From NCBI RefSeq assembly GCF_900128905.1, contig NZ_FQTV01000008.1, positions 124,001-188,000 of the forward strand: a stretch of DNA of 64,000 nucleotides. Direction: 5' to 3'. Source of the stretch: Bacteroides luti (GTDB lineage: Bacteria; Bacteroidota; Bacteroidia; Bacteroidales; Bacteroidaceae). The position numbers and the translations under genes are program-made. The notes under the pieces were generated by a model that was not told the origin of the DNA, did not search any database, and was given only the letters and a program-made list of their open reading frames with translations. Position 1 is the first letter of the stretch. Each line of letters begins with the position of its first letter. Positions 9,148-18,743 of the stretch are shown piece after piece.

Positions 9148-10236
9148 ATGGGGAAAAAAGCCACTCTTATATACTTCCGTTTTTTAGGGGTTCTTATAAC
9201 TACTGCACTAGCAGTATTTACTATTGTTCTGGGGAGATATTCGTACCAGAATCCAAGCAACGGCTTTCTGTTTCCTATAATTGGATTAGGAATGATTCCA
9301 GTTTTATTGGCCAATCTTGTTTTTGCCATTTATTGGGGAATTCGCTGGAAAAAATGGATATGGATACCGGTGATTGCTATTGCAGCAAACTATGAATATA
9401 TTTCTGCAACGTATCAAATTCCGCACAAGCAGCTAAGCTATGCAGATAAAGGGAACTCGATAAGGATTGCAAGCCTTAACGTACAAAGCTTCCACGGAGA
9501 TCCATCAGTTTACTCTGTTGGGGAGATTACCGGACTGATGAAAGAACAGCGAATTGATGTAGTGTGCCTGCAGGAATTTGCAGAAAGTTCTTATTATAGC
9601 TTTGATAGCATAAATGCTCAATTTAAGGAATATCCGTATGTTGCTATGCACAAAAACAACACTCCGGGATTTGGATTGGTGATATACAGTAAGTTTCCAA
9701 TAACAAACAGAGATGATCTATTTTTTGGCAACTCCAACAACAGTGCTATGTGGGTTGATATAAAAGTTGGGCAAACCCCTCTGCGGGTTTTTAATTGCCA
9801 TTTGCAAACGACTAATTTTAATCAGACTAAAGGCTTATTGAAGAATATAACACTTGGAGGGTATTATGACACAGAGAAAGAGGCTGCTAGAAAAATAACA
9901 GATAAACTATTTGAAAATGCTCTTAAAAGGTCTAATCAGGTTGATTTGCTCTGCCACATAATTGACACAACAAAACATTCGATTATAGCATGTGGTGACT
10001 TTAATGCTCCTCCCTCATCTTATTCATTCCATCGGATGAAGGAGAAGTTGCAGGATGGTTTTCAAAGCGCAGGATCCGGACTTGGATATACATATCGTTA
10101 TCTTCATAAAACCCTGCGCATTGACTATATATTTCACTCAAAGGAACTAACAGGAAGAGAATACAACTCTCCTTCTTTTGATTTCAGTGACCATAATCCT
10201 GTGATTATGGAATTATCTCTAAAGAAGGAGAAATAA
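9148..10236 (+). CDS. Endonuclease/exonuclease/phosphatase-family protein, membrane-anchored
   Basis: A 362-residue protein. Hydrophobic helices at about residues 10-28, 40-58 and 68-82 anchor it in the inner membrane. The EEP fold follows, with RIASLNVQSFHG, the metal-ligand VCLQEF, NCHLQT, ACGDFNAPP and the C-terminal DYIFHS...FDFSDHNPV, which supplies the catalytic His/Asp pair. The catalytic domain probably faces the periplasm. Family members cleave phosphodiesters of DNA, lipids or phosphoinositides; the substrate here cannot be read from sequence. It starts three bases after the hybrid kinase and ends four bases from a convergent kinase gene. Confidence 0.88.
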   Translation: MGKKATLIYFRFLGVLITTALAVFTIVLGRYSYQNPSNGFLFPIIGLGMIPVLLANLVFAIYWGIRWKKWIWIPVIAIAANYEYISATYQIPHKQLSYADKGNSIRIASLNVQSFHGDPSVYSVGEITGLMKEQRIDVVCLQEFAESSYYSFDSINAQFKEYPYVAMHKNNTPGFGLVIYSKFPITNRDDLFFGNSNNSAMWVDIKVGQTPLRVFNCHLQTTNFNQTKGLLKNITLGGYYDTEKEAARKITDKLFENALKRSNQVDLLCHIIDTTKHSIIACGDFNAPPSSYSFHRMKEKLQDGFQSAGSGLGYTYRYLHKTLRIDYIFHSKELTGREYNSPSFDFSDHNPVIMELSLKKEK

Positions 10237-10240
10237 TATT

Positions 10241-11383
10241 TCAAGATAGCTTTGGTAAGTAGAAACTAAAGACAGAACCTTCTCCTTCTTCTGAGTTGAA
10301 CCAGAGTTCTCCACCATTCTTCCTTACGAAATCCTGGCATAACAAAAGCCCCAGACCGGAACCTTCTTCATTCTTTGTTCCAAATGTAGAATAATGTGTA
10401 TCCACATTAAGCAGCTTACTTTGGTCTTCTTTCTTAATACCACGACCATGATCGACCACGTTAACGATAACCTGCTCTTCTTTTTCTTCTACAACAACAT
10501 GCACTTCACTACCCGGGTTACTAAATTTCAAGGCATTACTGATAAGGTTACGGATAACAGTTTTTATCATGTCAATATCTGCACGGACTTCCAGCTGATC
10601 AGGCGCCTGCAAATTAATCTTTATTTGCTTGAGCTCTGCTACCATAGAGAAAATCTCAATAACTCCGGCCGAAACTCCAACAATATCAATATCTTGAGGT
10701 ACCACATTTAACCGGCCAATCTGGCTCTTGGTCCACTTTAACAAATTATCCAATAATGAAAAGAGTTCCTCTGTTGTTTGATTTGCCATATTCAGCAACT
10801 CATGCATCTCCTCTCCTATTTTTTCACCCGGTAAGTTGATCATCAACATATTAAGCACCATCTTAATAGATGCCATAGGCGAACGAAGATCGTGGGCAAT
10901 AACAGAATAAAGCTTGTCACGACCTTTGATAGTGCGCTTCAACTCTTCATTCTGGTTAAAAATAATTCGTTTAGCCGCTATTAAAGATATTTGATGCTTC
11001 ACACGAATGATCAGCTCTTCTTTATTAAATGGTTTGGAAATAAAATCATTAGCTCCCATCTGGAATCCTTTTACAATGTCGGCTGTGGAATTCAGAGCTG
11101 TAAGAAATATAATAGGAATCTGAGCAAATGCAGGATTATCCTTAAGTTGTCTGGCAACTTCAAAACCGCTAATATCAGGCATCATTACATCCAGTAAAAT
11201 CAAATCGGGTAATTCCGATTCAACCATTTTTAACGCCTGTGTGCCATTCATGGCAGTTACAACATTATATTTTTCATTAGTCAACAACACTTTGAGCAAT
11301 AAAACATTGGACAAAACATCATCAACTACAAGGATCTTATATTCAGAGTAGTTTATCTCCATTATCATTCTCTTTATAGGCAT
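10241..11383 (-). CDS. Receiver-histidine kinase fusion (REC-HisKA-HATPase)
   Basis: A 380-residue soluble protein. The N-terminal receiver has ILVVDD and PDLILLDVMMPD, with phosphoacceptor Asp 65. HisKA follows with VIAHDLRSPMAS (His 164), then an ATPase domain with NLISNALKFS, DHGRGI and GSGLGLLL. It has no sensor or membrane segment, so it is likely a phosphorelay intermediate that receives phosphate from a partner and regulates its own kinase half. Numbering uses the first ATG; an internal ATG (MEINYSEY, residue 8) is equally plausible because the first seven residues lie outside the fold. It converges on the EEP gene with a four-base gap. Confidence 0.9.
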   Translation of the reverse strand: MPIKRMIMEINYSEYKILVVDDVLSNVLLLKVLLTNEKYNVVTAMNGTQALKMVESELPDLILLDVMMPDISGFEVARQLKDNPAFAQIPIIFLTALNSTADIVKGFQMGANDFISKPFNKEELIIRVKHQISLIAAKRIIFNQNEELKRTIKGRDKLYSVIAHDLRSPMASIKMVLNMLMINLPGEKIGEEMHELLNMANQTTEELFSLLDNLLKWTKSQIGRLNVVPQDIDIVGVSAGVIEIFSMVAELKQIKINLQAPDQLEVRADIDMIKTVIRNLISNALKFSNPGSEVHVVVEEKEEQVIVNVVDHGRGIKKEDQSKLLNVDTHYSTFGTKNEEGSGLGLLLCQDFVRKNGGELWFNSEEGEGSVFSFYLPKLS

Positions 11384-11407
11384 TATTAAATTTTTTGGAG
11401 GAAATTC

Positions 11408-12340
11408 TTAAAGTATTGATTTAAAATATTCGATTGTTTTTATTAATCCTTCTTCCAGATAAACAGAGGGCTCCCAGTTTAACTTTTCTTTTGCCAAAGT
11501 AATATCCGGCTGGCGTTGCTTGGGATCATCTCCAGGCAAAGGTTTATAAATGAATTTGGATTTAGACCCGGTTAACTCAATAACCTTTTCCGCAAGTTCT
11601 TTGATTGTAAATTCATTGGGATTGCCGATATTAATTGGACCAACAAACTTATCATCGGTATCCATCATACGAACCATACCCTCTACGAGGTCATCCACAT
11701 ACTGAAAGCTACGTGTCTGACTACCATCTCCATAGAGAGTGATATCTTCGTCCTTTAACGCCTGAACGATAAAATTGGATACTACCCTACCATCGTTTTT
11801 ACTCATTAAAGGACCATAAGTATTAAAGATACGGATAATTTTTATACGAAGTTTTTTTTGTCTGTGATAATCCATAAAAAGCGTTTCCGCACAACGTTTT
11901 CCTTCATCGTAACAAGACCGAATACCAACAGGGTTTACATTACCCCAGTATTCTTCCAGCTGAGGATGAACTATCGGGTCTCCATAAACTTCACTGGTAG
12001 AAGCCTGCAACACTTTAGCCCCTACCTGTCTGCCAAGAGCCAACATATTAATAGCACCCATTACAGAGGTTTTTACTGTTTTAACAGGATCATGCTGATA
12101 ATGAACAGGGGAAGCAGGGCATGCAAGGTTATAGATTTCGTCAACCTCTGCATTAAACGGAACAGTTACATCATGGCGAACCAACTCAAATCGGGAATTA
12201 TCCATAAGATGCCATACATTACTTCTGGAGCCTGTGAAAAAATTATCTAAACAAATAACACTGTGTCCGTCATTTATCAATTTAGTACATAAGTGTGAAC
12301 CTATAAAGCCGGCTCCTCCTGTAACCAATATTCTCTTCAT
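11408..12340 (-). CDS. uxs: UDP-glucuronate decarboxylase (UDP-xylose synthase)
   Basis: A 310-residue extended SDR enzyme. It has GGAGFIGS at residues 8-15 for NAD binding, the STSEVYGDP block near 114, and the catalytic Tyr144-x3-Lys148 in [22 protein letters not shown] is typical of UDP-glucuronate decarboxylases rather than 4,6-dehydratases. It converts UDP-glucuronate to UDP-xylose and CO2 in the cytoplasm, a precursor for surface or exopolysaccharide, which fits the glycosyltransferase run 5 kb away. It ends 24 bases upstream of the REC-kinase on the same strand. Confidence 0.93.
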   Translation of the reverse strand: MKRILVTGGAGFIGSHLCTKLINDGHSVICLDNFFTGSRSNVWHLMDNSRFELVRHDVTVPFNAEVDEIYNLACPASPVHYQHDPVKTVKTSVMGAINMLALGRQVGAKVLQASTSEVYGDPIVHPQLEEYWGNVNPVGIRSCYDEGKRCAETLFMDYHRQKKLRIKIIRIFNTYGPLMSKNDGRVVSNFIVQALKDEDITLYGDGSQTRSFQYVDDLVEGMVRMMDTDDKFVGPINIGNPNEFTIKELAEKVIELTGSKSKFIYKPLPGDDPKQRQPDITLAKEKLNWEPSVYLEEGLIKTIEYFKSIL

Positions 12341-12749
12341 TATTATGTTATTCTTAGCAGATTTATCGTATTTTATGTGTTATATGTGCAAAAAGCTATT
12401 ATTCATTTAGCAATGCGTAACAAATATATTACTTTTTTTAATACCACAACTATGTTTGCATTACTATTTTAACAATCTAAAAACTAAAAAAAGATTAAAG
12501 AAATAAAAACAGAGTAGTAAACTATTGATTTTTGTTAAACAATAAGCAGAGATTAGATATCTATCAATCAAGAACAAATAACACCTGAAACAATTATAAA
12601 AATATGCAATGATTAACTCTTAAAATCGTAGGAATTATACAATCATCCAGCCAGGATAAATCCATATTAAAAAACAATATTCAGTTATTCATTGTTTTTT
12701 ATAATATTTTATTTGCTATATTAATGCCTGAAATACAAAATCCTGATCA
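12341..12749. other. Divergent intergenic region, AT-rich
   Basis: A 409-base gap between uxs (minus) and the AI-2E-type permease (plus). For uxs, the minus strand reads TATATTTG at 12421-12428, a full match to the -7 consensus about 80 bases from the start codon, but without a convincing -33 box. I see no gene, RNA or repeat. Confidence 0.4.
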
Positions 12750-13766
12750 ATGAATACTAAAGAACAATATTGCAAATTTTCTCTAATAGCCATTATTCTG
12801 GTTTTAGGAACAATTTTACTTATTAAATTAAGTCCTTTTCTGAGTGGAATCCTTGGTGCATCTACTATTTATATCCTGGTAAGAAAGCAAATGTTTTATC
12901 TCACAGAGAAAAAAAATATGAAACGTTGTATAGCTGCCTCATTGATGCTTTGCGAAGCTGCACTGTGCTTTCTTATCCCTATTTCTCTTGTTGTATGGCT
13001 ACTGGTTGGAAAACTTCAGCATTTAAATATTGATCCTCAGTCGTACATTTCAGCTATTAAAAACATTGCTAGTCTTATTTTTGAAAAGACTGGTTATAAT
13101 GTGCTCAATGAAGATAATTTATCAGCTATAACAGCTTTTATACCCAAAGCTGGTCAATATATAGTAGGCAATATAAGTAATTTTACCATAAACATGTTTG
13201 TTATGCTTCTAATTCTCTTTTTCATGCTATTAGAAGGAAGAAAGATGGAACTGTATTTATATGATTTATTACCTTTTACCAGCTCTGATAAAACCAATGT
13301 GCTTAATAGAATAAAAACAATAATTAGATCTAATGCAATCGGTATTCCTTTAGTTGCCATCTCACAGGGAGGAGTGGCATTCATTGGGTATCTGATATTC
13401 GGAGTTCCTAACCCTATTCTCTTTGGTTTTTTAAGTTGTCTCGCATCTATTATTCCTATAGTGGGAATCGGATTAATCTGGGCACCATTGGTTGCATATA
13501 TATTTCTGACAGGCGACTGGCAAAATGGTATTGGTCTTGCAGCTTACTCAGTTATTGTAACTACCAATATAGACAATTTATTGCGCTTCATGTTGCAAAA
13601 GAAACTAGCTAATACACATCCGTTGATTACCATTTTTGGAGTTATTCTGGGACTGAAATTATTTGGTTTTTTAGGAATCATATTCGGTCCTCTTTTACTA
13701 TCTTTATTTATTCTTTGCATAAATATTTTTAAGAAAGAATACCTGGAAGGAAATTGTAAAGAATAG
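12750..13766 (+). CDS. AI-2E family transporter (TqsA/PerM/YdiK type)
   Basis: A 338-residue polytopic membrane protein with about seven to eight hydrophobic helices: two near residues 10-45, one near 60-82, one near 145-160, and a C-terminal set from 195 to 330. The central soluble segment (85-135) and the C-terminal glycine-rich VFGVILGLKLFGFLGIIFGPL are characteristic of the AI-2E exporter family. Members export autoinducer-2 or act as Na+(Li+)/H+ antiporters; which applies here is not clear. It stands alone, flanked by a divergent gene and a bidirectional terminator. Confidence 0.85.
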   Translation: MNTKEQYCKFSLIAIILVLGTILLIKLSPFLSGILGASTIYILVRKQMFYLTEKKNMKRCIAASLMLCEAALCFLIPISLVVWLLVGKLQHLNIDPQSYISAIKNIASLIFEKTGYNVLNEDNLSAITAFIPKAGQYIVGNISNFTINMFVMLLILFFMLLEGRKMELYLYDLLPFTSSDKTNVLNRIKTIIRSNAIGIPLVAISQGGVAFIGYLIFGVPNPILFGFLSCLASIIPIVGIGLIWAPLVAYIFLTGDWQNGIGLAAYSVIVTTNIDNLLRFMLQKKLANTHPLITIFGVILGLKLFGFLGIIFGPLLLSLFILCINIFKKEYLEGNCKE

Positions 13767-13823
13767 ATTATCATAGATTTTATCAAGCTTCCACAATCCC
13801 TAATTTGCCAATATAATTAAATT

Positions 13824-13857
13824 AAAAGAGATTGTTCAAATTAGAACAACCTCTTTT
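13824..13857. terminator. Bidirectional hairpin terminator
   Basis: A 14-base inverted repeat (13824-13837 and 13844-13857) with a six-base loop and a single mismatch (a wobble pair on the minus-strand transcript). A/T tracts flank both sides. It lies between the convergent permease and esterase genes and can serve both. Confidence 0.75.
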
Positions 13858-13972
13858 AAAAGTTCTTTTCTACCAATCTATGTAAGAGTGTATTTCTAAA
13901 TATCAATTCTCAGAAACCTAATTTTATATTTCAGATAACCTCTTTTGAGTTAAAACTCTGTTGAACTTTAAA

Positions 13973-15910
13973 TTATTTTTCTAATGTCATTTGGAATGGA
14001 GAAGCCGGAAGCCCAGCATTATTTTTCAGATTTACTCCCAGAGGATTATCATCCCATGCATAGCGTACTTTTACCGGTCGTAAAATCTCATTATTCCAAA
14101 CTATAACTTTATTATTTTCTATGACAGCTTCAGCCCATTTAAAACGTCCATCTTCACCCGCCACTGCAAAACCTTTTAAATGATCAACCGGCATCAGATT
14201 ATTTGTACCATCTTCGAAAGAAAGTATTATTTTTCCATTTTCTACTGTCATTGATTTACAGATAGGTCCATTACAAACTACATCTTTGTGGTCATAAACC
14301 ATTTTTTTCGTCAATAAAGATATGCGCCTTGCCAGTTCCTTCTTATTCAATGGATGAATATCGTTCCACTCACCCAAGTCAATAGCTACAGCCAAAGAAG
14401 TATTGGGAACTTTTAAAGAAACTTGTCGCTGAGCTTCACGCAGACCAGCCCAACCACTTTCTACTGGTTGAGGATGTGTTTGCATAAAATTAGCTAGCTG
14501 CACAATAAAAAATGGTAAATCCTTATTGCCTAATTTGGTTCGCCAATCATTTATCATTGCAGTCAACAAAGCTTCATATTCGTCCGGCTTGCCTGTATTC
14601 GTTTCACCCTGATACCATAAAGTTCCTTTAAAAGAAAGGTTTCTCAAAGGAGATATCATTGAATTATACATTCCGGTTGGAATATTCTGAAAAGAAACAT
14701 CTCCATTTTTAGAAGGTAATTCACAACCTAGCTTATATTTCCATTGATTGGAAAGATTTATTGTATCTCCATCAATAGCCATACAATAAAGCTTGTCTTT
14801 AACGAATCCCGGGAATCCGCCATAACTAATTAAGCGAACTGTGATTGTGTTATCACCGGCGTGTAATAGTGAAGCCGGAATTTTATAAATACGAGGTGGA
14901 TATTGATAGGCTGTTGTACCTACAAATGATCCATTTACAAATACTGAGTCGGCATCGCGTATACATCCAAGACGCAGCACAATATTCTTACTTGCCTGTT
15001 CTTTGGTAAGACTAACATGCTGACGAAACCAATGTGCACCGTTTAATAGATTACCTCTATTGATTGCCCAATCTGAAGAAAAAATATCGACTGTTTTCCA
15101 ATCAGAGTCATCCAGTTCGGACTTGTACCAACAAACAGGCGCATGCAACCCTTTATCATTTTTATATAATGTGGTATTCCAGAGATCAGACATCATTCCA
15201 TTACATTTATTCGCTAATGCCCTATATTCATCTGAATTGAAAATATCTCTTTCACGTAATTTTTTCGGGAAAGCCTGCAACGCGTCTTCACTCATCCATG
15301 CTTCAACAGAGCTTCCTCCCCAACTTGAGTTTACAATACCAACAGGAACTTTTGTTTCATTATACATTTCTTTTGCAAAGAAATAGGCCAACGCTGAAAA
15401 AGACGGAGCATTTTCTGTTGTAAGAGGTTTCCAATCCATTCTTGAAAGATCATCCTTTGGTCCATGCAAATCATTGCCGTAGGGTGTTTTTACATAACGA
15501 ATCATTGGATTTGAATAACTCTCTATCTCTTTGCGGAACATATCTGTAACTCTGGCAGCTGTCAATTCCATATTCGATTGCCCTGAACACAACCATACAT
15601 CACCAATTAATATATCTTTTATGGAAAGGTCATTTACATTCATTTCGTAAGGTCCACCGGCTTTTATTGATGGAAGAACAACCAGCCATTTACCGTTTTC
15701 ATCTGCTTTTGTACTATACTTCTTTTTCTTGAATGTTATCTCCACTTTCTCTCCGGCATCGGATGTTCCCCAAATCTTAATGGGCTGTTCACGTTGAAGC
15801 ACCATTCCATCCGAAAAAATAGCCGGTAATTTCACTTTAGCTTCAGTCCACACTGAAAAGCCACAAGTTAATAATGCCAATAAAACAAATCTGCATTTAC
15901 TATTAATCAT
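13973..15910 (-). CDS. SGNH carbohydrate acetylesterase (sialate O-acetylesterase family)
   Basis: I place the start at the ATG at 15910. It is preceded by a strong purine box (GGGGGAAGAG) and opens directly into a signal peptide (KCRFVLLALLTCGFSVWTEA); an ATG at 15970 would add 20 residues that do not fit a secreted protein. The mature enzyme has the SGNH nucleophile motif CSGQSNMEL (Ser about residue 112), GTLWYQGETN, a jelly-roll insertion in the middle, and DLGEWNDIHP carrying the catalytic Asp/His. It removes O-acetyl groups from sugars in the periplasm. Because it is co-transcribed with GH115, xylan acetyl groups are a likelier substrate than sialic acid; that is inference. Confidence 0.88.
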   Translation of the reverse strand: MINSKCRFVLLALLTCGFSVWTEAKVKLPAIFSDGMVLQREQPIKIWGTSDAGEKVEITFKKKKYSTKADENGKWLVVLPSIKAGGPYEMNVNDLSIKDILIGDVWLCSGQSNMELTAARVTDMFRKEIESYSNPMIRYVKTPYGNDLHGPKDDLSRMDWKPLTTENAPSFSALAYFFAKEMYNETKVPVGIVNSSWGGSSVEAWMSEDALQAFPKKLRERDIFNSDEYRALANKCNGMMSDLWNTTLYKNDKGLHAPVCWYKSELDDSDWKTVDIFSSDWAINRGNLLNGAHWFRQHVSLTKEQASKNIVLRLGCIRDADSVFVNGSFVGTTAYQYPPRIYKIPASLLHAGDNTITVRLISYGGFPGFVKDKLYCMAIDGDTINLSNQWKYKLGCELPSKNGDVSFQNIPTGMYNSMISPLRNLSFKGTLWYQGETNTGKPDEYEALLTAMINDWRTKLGNKDLPFFIVQLANFMQTHPQPVESGWAGLREAQRQVSLKVPNTSLAVAIDLGEWNDIHPLNKKELARRISLLTKKMVYDHKDVVCNGPICKSMTVENGKIILSFEDGTNNLMPVDHLKGFAVAGEDGRFKWAEAVIENNKVIVWNNEILRPVKVRYAWDDNPLGVNLKNNAGLPASPFQMTLEK

Positions 15911-15988
15911 TTCTCTTCCCCCTAATATTTTTTGTTGAATAACTAAATGTGCATTTACATCTTTATTCATATTCTATAAAATGTTACA

Positions 15989-18481
15989 TTATTTAATTAA
16001 GCTCTCCGGTGCCCCCAGGAATGAAGGTTTCAGACCTCCAAAATCGATCATTACTTTTTGCAATACTAAAGCTGGATCTAACGGACGAATTCTCAATGTA
16101 TGCTTTTCTTTTTTATCTACGTGATGAAGGGTGTTTGTCACAATAACATGCTCTGCCTGCCATTTACCAAGTTCTCCTTTGTAATGTCCATTGATGTTTA
16201 CTATTTGTTCTTGATCTCCATCCACACTGACTGCGTACCTCAAGCCCTTGTTATCATTAAAATTCAAAGTGGCAGAAAATCGTAGATAAACTGTTGCATC
16301 ACCACTTTTATCCGTTTTAAAGTCATACTCCAAATACATATCTTTATCAGGATTTACTGTGCATGGAGATGTTGTAACTCCAGACAAAGTACGTCCCAGA
16401 TTGGGAATGGTAATCCATTTAGCAGTTGGCCCGTTAGCAGAACGAGTGTAATGCTCTGCTTCCATAGAAACATAACCATCATTCTCAATAAATACATTAG
16501 GGATGGCAATGCGAGGCTCCGGTACCATAGTTACTTGAGGCATAATATTGTATCTAGGATCATTCCATGATTTATAACCAATGTGCGTTTGATCCATAAA
16601 ATGATCCCATTTACCATTACTCATCACTTTATTATAATGATAAGTTAAAACGGAATCACGTTCAAAGCAATCACGTACTTTGAAGGCCCATTTGTTAGCT
16701 TCAACATCATTCTTTGCAGCCAAATCACGATTCTTTGCCAAAGCATAGTACATATCATAAAGATTGGCACATGCCTGAATTGGGAAAAGCACTAACTGAT
16801 CAAAAGCGTCCCGATAATTCTCCGGCATCAGATAATATAGTTTCAATGCATCCAGACTTAGAGCTTCATAATCATCTTTTACACGCTTCCATTCGTCATA
16901 ATTATTTAAACTATAAGTCTTATCATTCAATGATTCCGGAGTTACCCTACGATTATATTTGGTATAAGTATCAATAAGGCACGCTGCTTCTTTTGCATAC
17001 TTCGGGCCAAACTGCTTTTCGCAGAATCTTTCCGTATGAGACAATAAATTGTTTTCATTAAACTGCGCCGGATTCCAGGCCATATCTAAAAAGAAAGTAA
17101 TAGGATACTCCATTGGTTTCAAATCGCCAACATTCACTACCCACAAATTCCGGACTCCATATTCATAAGCAAGATTCATTTGTTCCCAAGTTCGTTGTAT
17201 CTGAGTAATATTCAGCCATTTTGAATTTCTTGGTGCACCAACATAATCAACGTGATAATACATTCCATAACCACCTTTACGAGATTTTGCATTTAAGTTA
17301 GGAAGCTTTCTCACATTACCCCAGTTATCATCACAGAGCAATAAGGTTACATCATCAGGAACTCTCATTCCTTTATCATAATAATCTTGCACCTCTTTAT
17401 AAAGAGCCCAAACCTGAGGAGTTTCTGAAGCTTTTTTACCAGTAACTGATTCAATAATATTGCGCTGGTCTTTAACTATATTCTGTAATAATGAAATATT
17501 AGCACCTTCACTCATCGGCTCATCACCATCACCACGCATACCAACAGTAATGACTGATTCCCAGTTTTTGCAACGTTCTATACCTTTTTTCCAGAAATCA
17601 CGCAGCACAGTACTATTTGTATTATAATTCCATGCGCCTGTTCCCCTACGTTTCCAATCTTGTTGTGCTAATCCCATAGGTTCGTGGTGAGAAGTTCCCA
17701 TTACAATACCCATCTCGTCTGCTAACGGACCATTTTGCTTATCATCATCATAAAATGCATTTCCCCACATGGCAGGCCACATAAAATTACCTTTCAAACG
17801 CAAAAGCAACTCAAAGACCTTTTCATAAAACTTGCTATTGAATCCGCCAAAAGTATCGTGCGACCAACCACTTAATGACGGCGCTTCATCGTTTAAGAAA
17901 ATTCCACGGAATTTCACTGCAGGTTCACCATCTGTATAACGTCCCTCCTTAATGCTAATTTTATCATGCTTTTCAACCGGAACATCTGCCCAATAATACC
18001 ATGGAGATACTCCCATTTGATTGGAGAGCTCATAAATACCATAAATAGTACCACGCTTATCACTTCCTGCTATAACAACTGCTTCATCTACACCTTCAAA
18101 TGGTTGTTTCACAGTTTGAAGAATATATTTCTCACGCTTTCCAACTAAATCAGCAGAATTTATCTTTCCTGACTTTAACAATTTCTTAATCCAGCTACTA
18201 TTTTCAACAGAACCAATAATCAACATTTTACTTCCAGATACGGAATTAGATACATCAGGCATCACTCCTGTGACTTTATTTGCATCTGATTGCAAATTAG
18301 ACACGGCACGCAAAACACCTTTATATTCCTGCTGATCGACTAAGATTGGATATGCTTTCCCGTTTTGTATCCAGGAAAATCCATTACCATTATAAGTTAC
18401 AAAACTATCGGCGGCTAATAATTGCTGCAGGAAGAACAAATTAACCAAACAGCAAACAGTCCAGATCTTTCTTATTTTCAT
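15989..18481 (-). CDS. GH115 alpha-glucuronidase
   Basis: An 830-residue secreted protein with an N-terminal signal peptide ending near LLAAD. Its blocks are characteristic of GH115: IYGIYELSNQMGVSPWYYWADVPV, KFRGIFLNDEAPSL, LRLKGNFMWPAMWGNAF, MGTSHHEPM, VGMRGDGDEPM, LLCDDNWGN and MYYHVDYVG. A C-terminal beta domain starts near residue 690 (EAEHYTR). GH115 enzymes remove (4-O-methyl-)glucuronic acid from xylan, including from internal xyloses. It is the first gene of a two-gene operon with the acetylesterase 78 bases downstream of its stop. No SusC/SusD pair is nearby, so this is a detached accessory enzyme cluster. Confidence 0.92.
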   Translation of the reverse strand: MKIRKIWTVCCLVNLFFLQQLLAADSFVTYNGNGFSWIQNGKAYPILVDQQEYKGVLRAVSNLQSDANKVTGVMPDVSNSVSGSKMLIIGSVENSSWIKKLLKSGKINSADLVGKREKYILQTVKQPFEGVDEAVVIAGSDKRGTIYGIYELSNQMGVSPWYYWADVPVEKHDKISIKEGRYTDGEPAVKFRGIFLNDEAPSLSGWSHDTFGGFNSKFYEKVFELLLRLKGNFMWPAMWGNAFYDDDKQNGPLADEMGIVMGTSHHEPMGLAQQDWKRRGTGAWNYNTNSTVLRDFWKKGIERCKNWESVITVGMRGDGDEPMSEGANISLLQNIVKDQRNIIESVTGKKASETPQVWALYKEVQDYYDKGMRVPDDVTLLLCDDNWGNVRKLPNLNAKSRKGGYGMYYHVDYVGAPRNSKWLNITQIQRTWEQMNLAYEYGVRNLWVVNVGDLKPMEYPITFFLDMAWNPAQFNENNLLSHTERFCEKQFGPKYAKEAACLIDTYTKYNRRVTPESLNDKTYSLNNYDEWKRVKDDYEALSLDALKLYYLMPENYRDAFDQLVLFPIQACANLYDMYYALAKNRDLAAKNDVEANKWAFKVRDCFERDSVLTYHYNKVMSNGKWDHFMDQTHIGYKSWNDPRYNIMPQVTMVPEPRIAIPNVFIENDGYVSMEAEHYTRSANGPTAKWITIPNLGRTLSGVTTSPCTVNPDKDMYLEYDFKTDKSGDATVYLRFSATLNFNDNKGLRYAVSVDGDQEQIVNINGHYKGELGKWQAEHVIVTNTLHHVDKKEKHTLRIRPLDPALVLQKVMIDFGGLKPSFLGAPESLIK

Positions 18482-18508
18482 AGTATAATCATTAATTTTA
18501 AGTACCTA

Positions 18509-18516
18509 CAAAGATA
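18509..18516 (-). promoter_or_regulatory. -7 box for GH115/esterase operon
   Basis: The minus strand reads TATCTTTG, an exact TAnnTTTG match 28 bases before the GH115 start codon. ATTG lies 20 bases upstream, a 3-of-4 match to the -33 element. Confidence 0.5.
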
Positions 18517-18576
18517 CTTTATAATATCAGGACTTTCAATAATTATAAGTTCCCAATTGTAGAATAAGGGTTACAT

Positions 18577-18584
18577 TATCTTTG
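18577..18584 (+). promoter_or_regulatory. -7 box for AraC-type regulator
   Basis: TATCTTTG on the plus strand, exactly matching TAnnTTTG, 60 bases from the divergent box for the GH115 operon. A second exact match, TATTTTTG at 18731-18738, lies just before the later candidate start codons of the regulator. Either may be used. Confidence 0.4.
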
Positions 18585-18743
18585 TCTGCGCTACATAAAT
18601 TATCGCTTATGTAACATTGTATGCTCCACAACATAAAACACGGTTCAAATGATATTAAATCTTTAGTCAAAGTATTAATGGATTTCTGCAAATTTATGCG
18701 TTTTAAATATCTTCAAATCATATATTTTTTTATTTTTGTAAAC

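Noticed and set aside
15910..15970. Upstream ATG of the acetylesterase at 15970
   Set aside because: It adds 20 polar residues in front of a normal signal peptide, and the strong purine box favours the ATG at 15910.
18621..18743. Upstream ATG of the AraC-type regulator at 18621
   Set aside because: The extra 41 residues show no match to the fold and contain a second exact -7 box; I keep it as an alternative.
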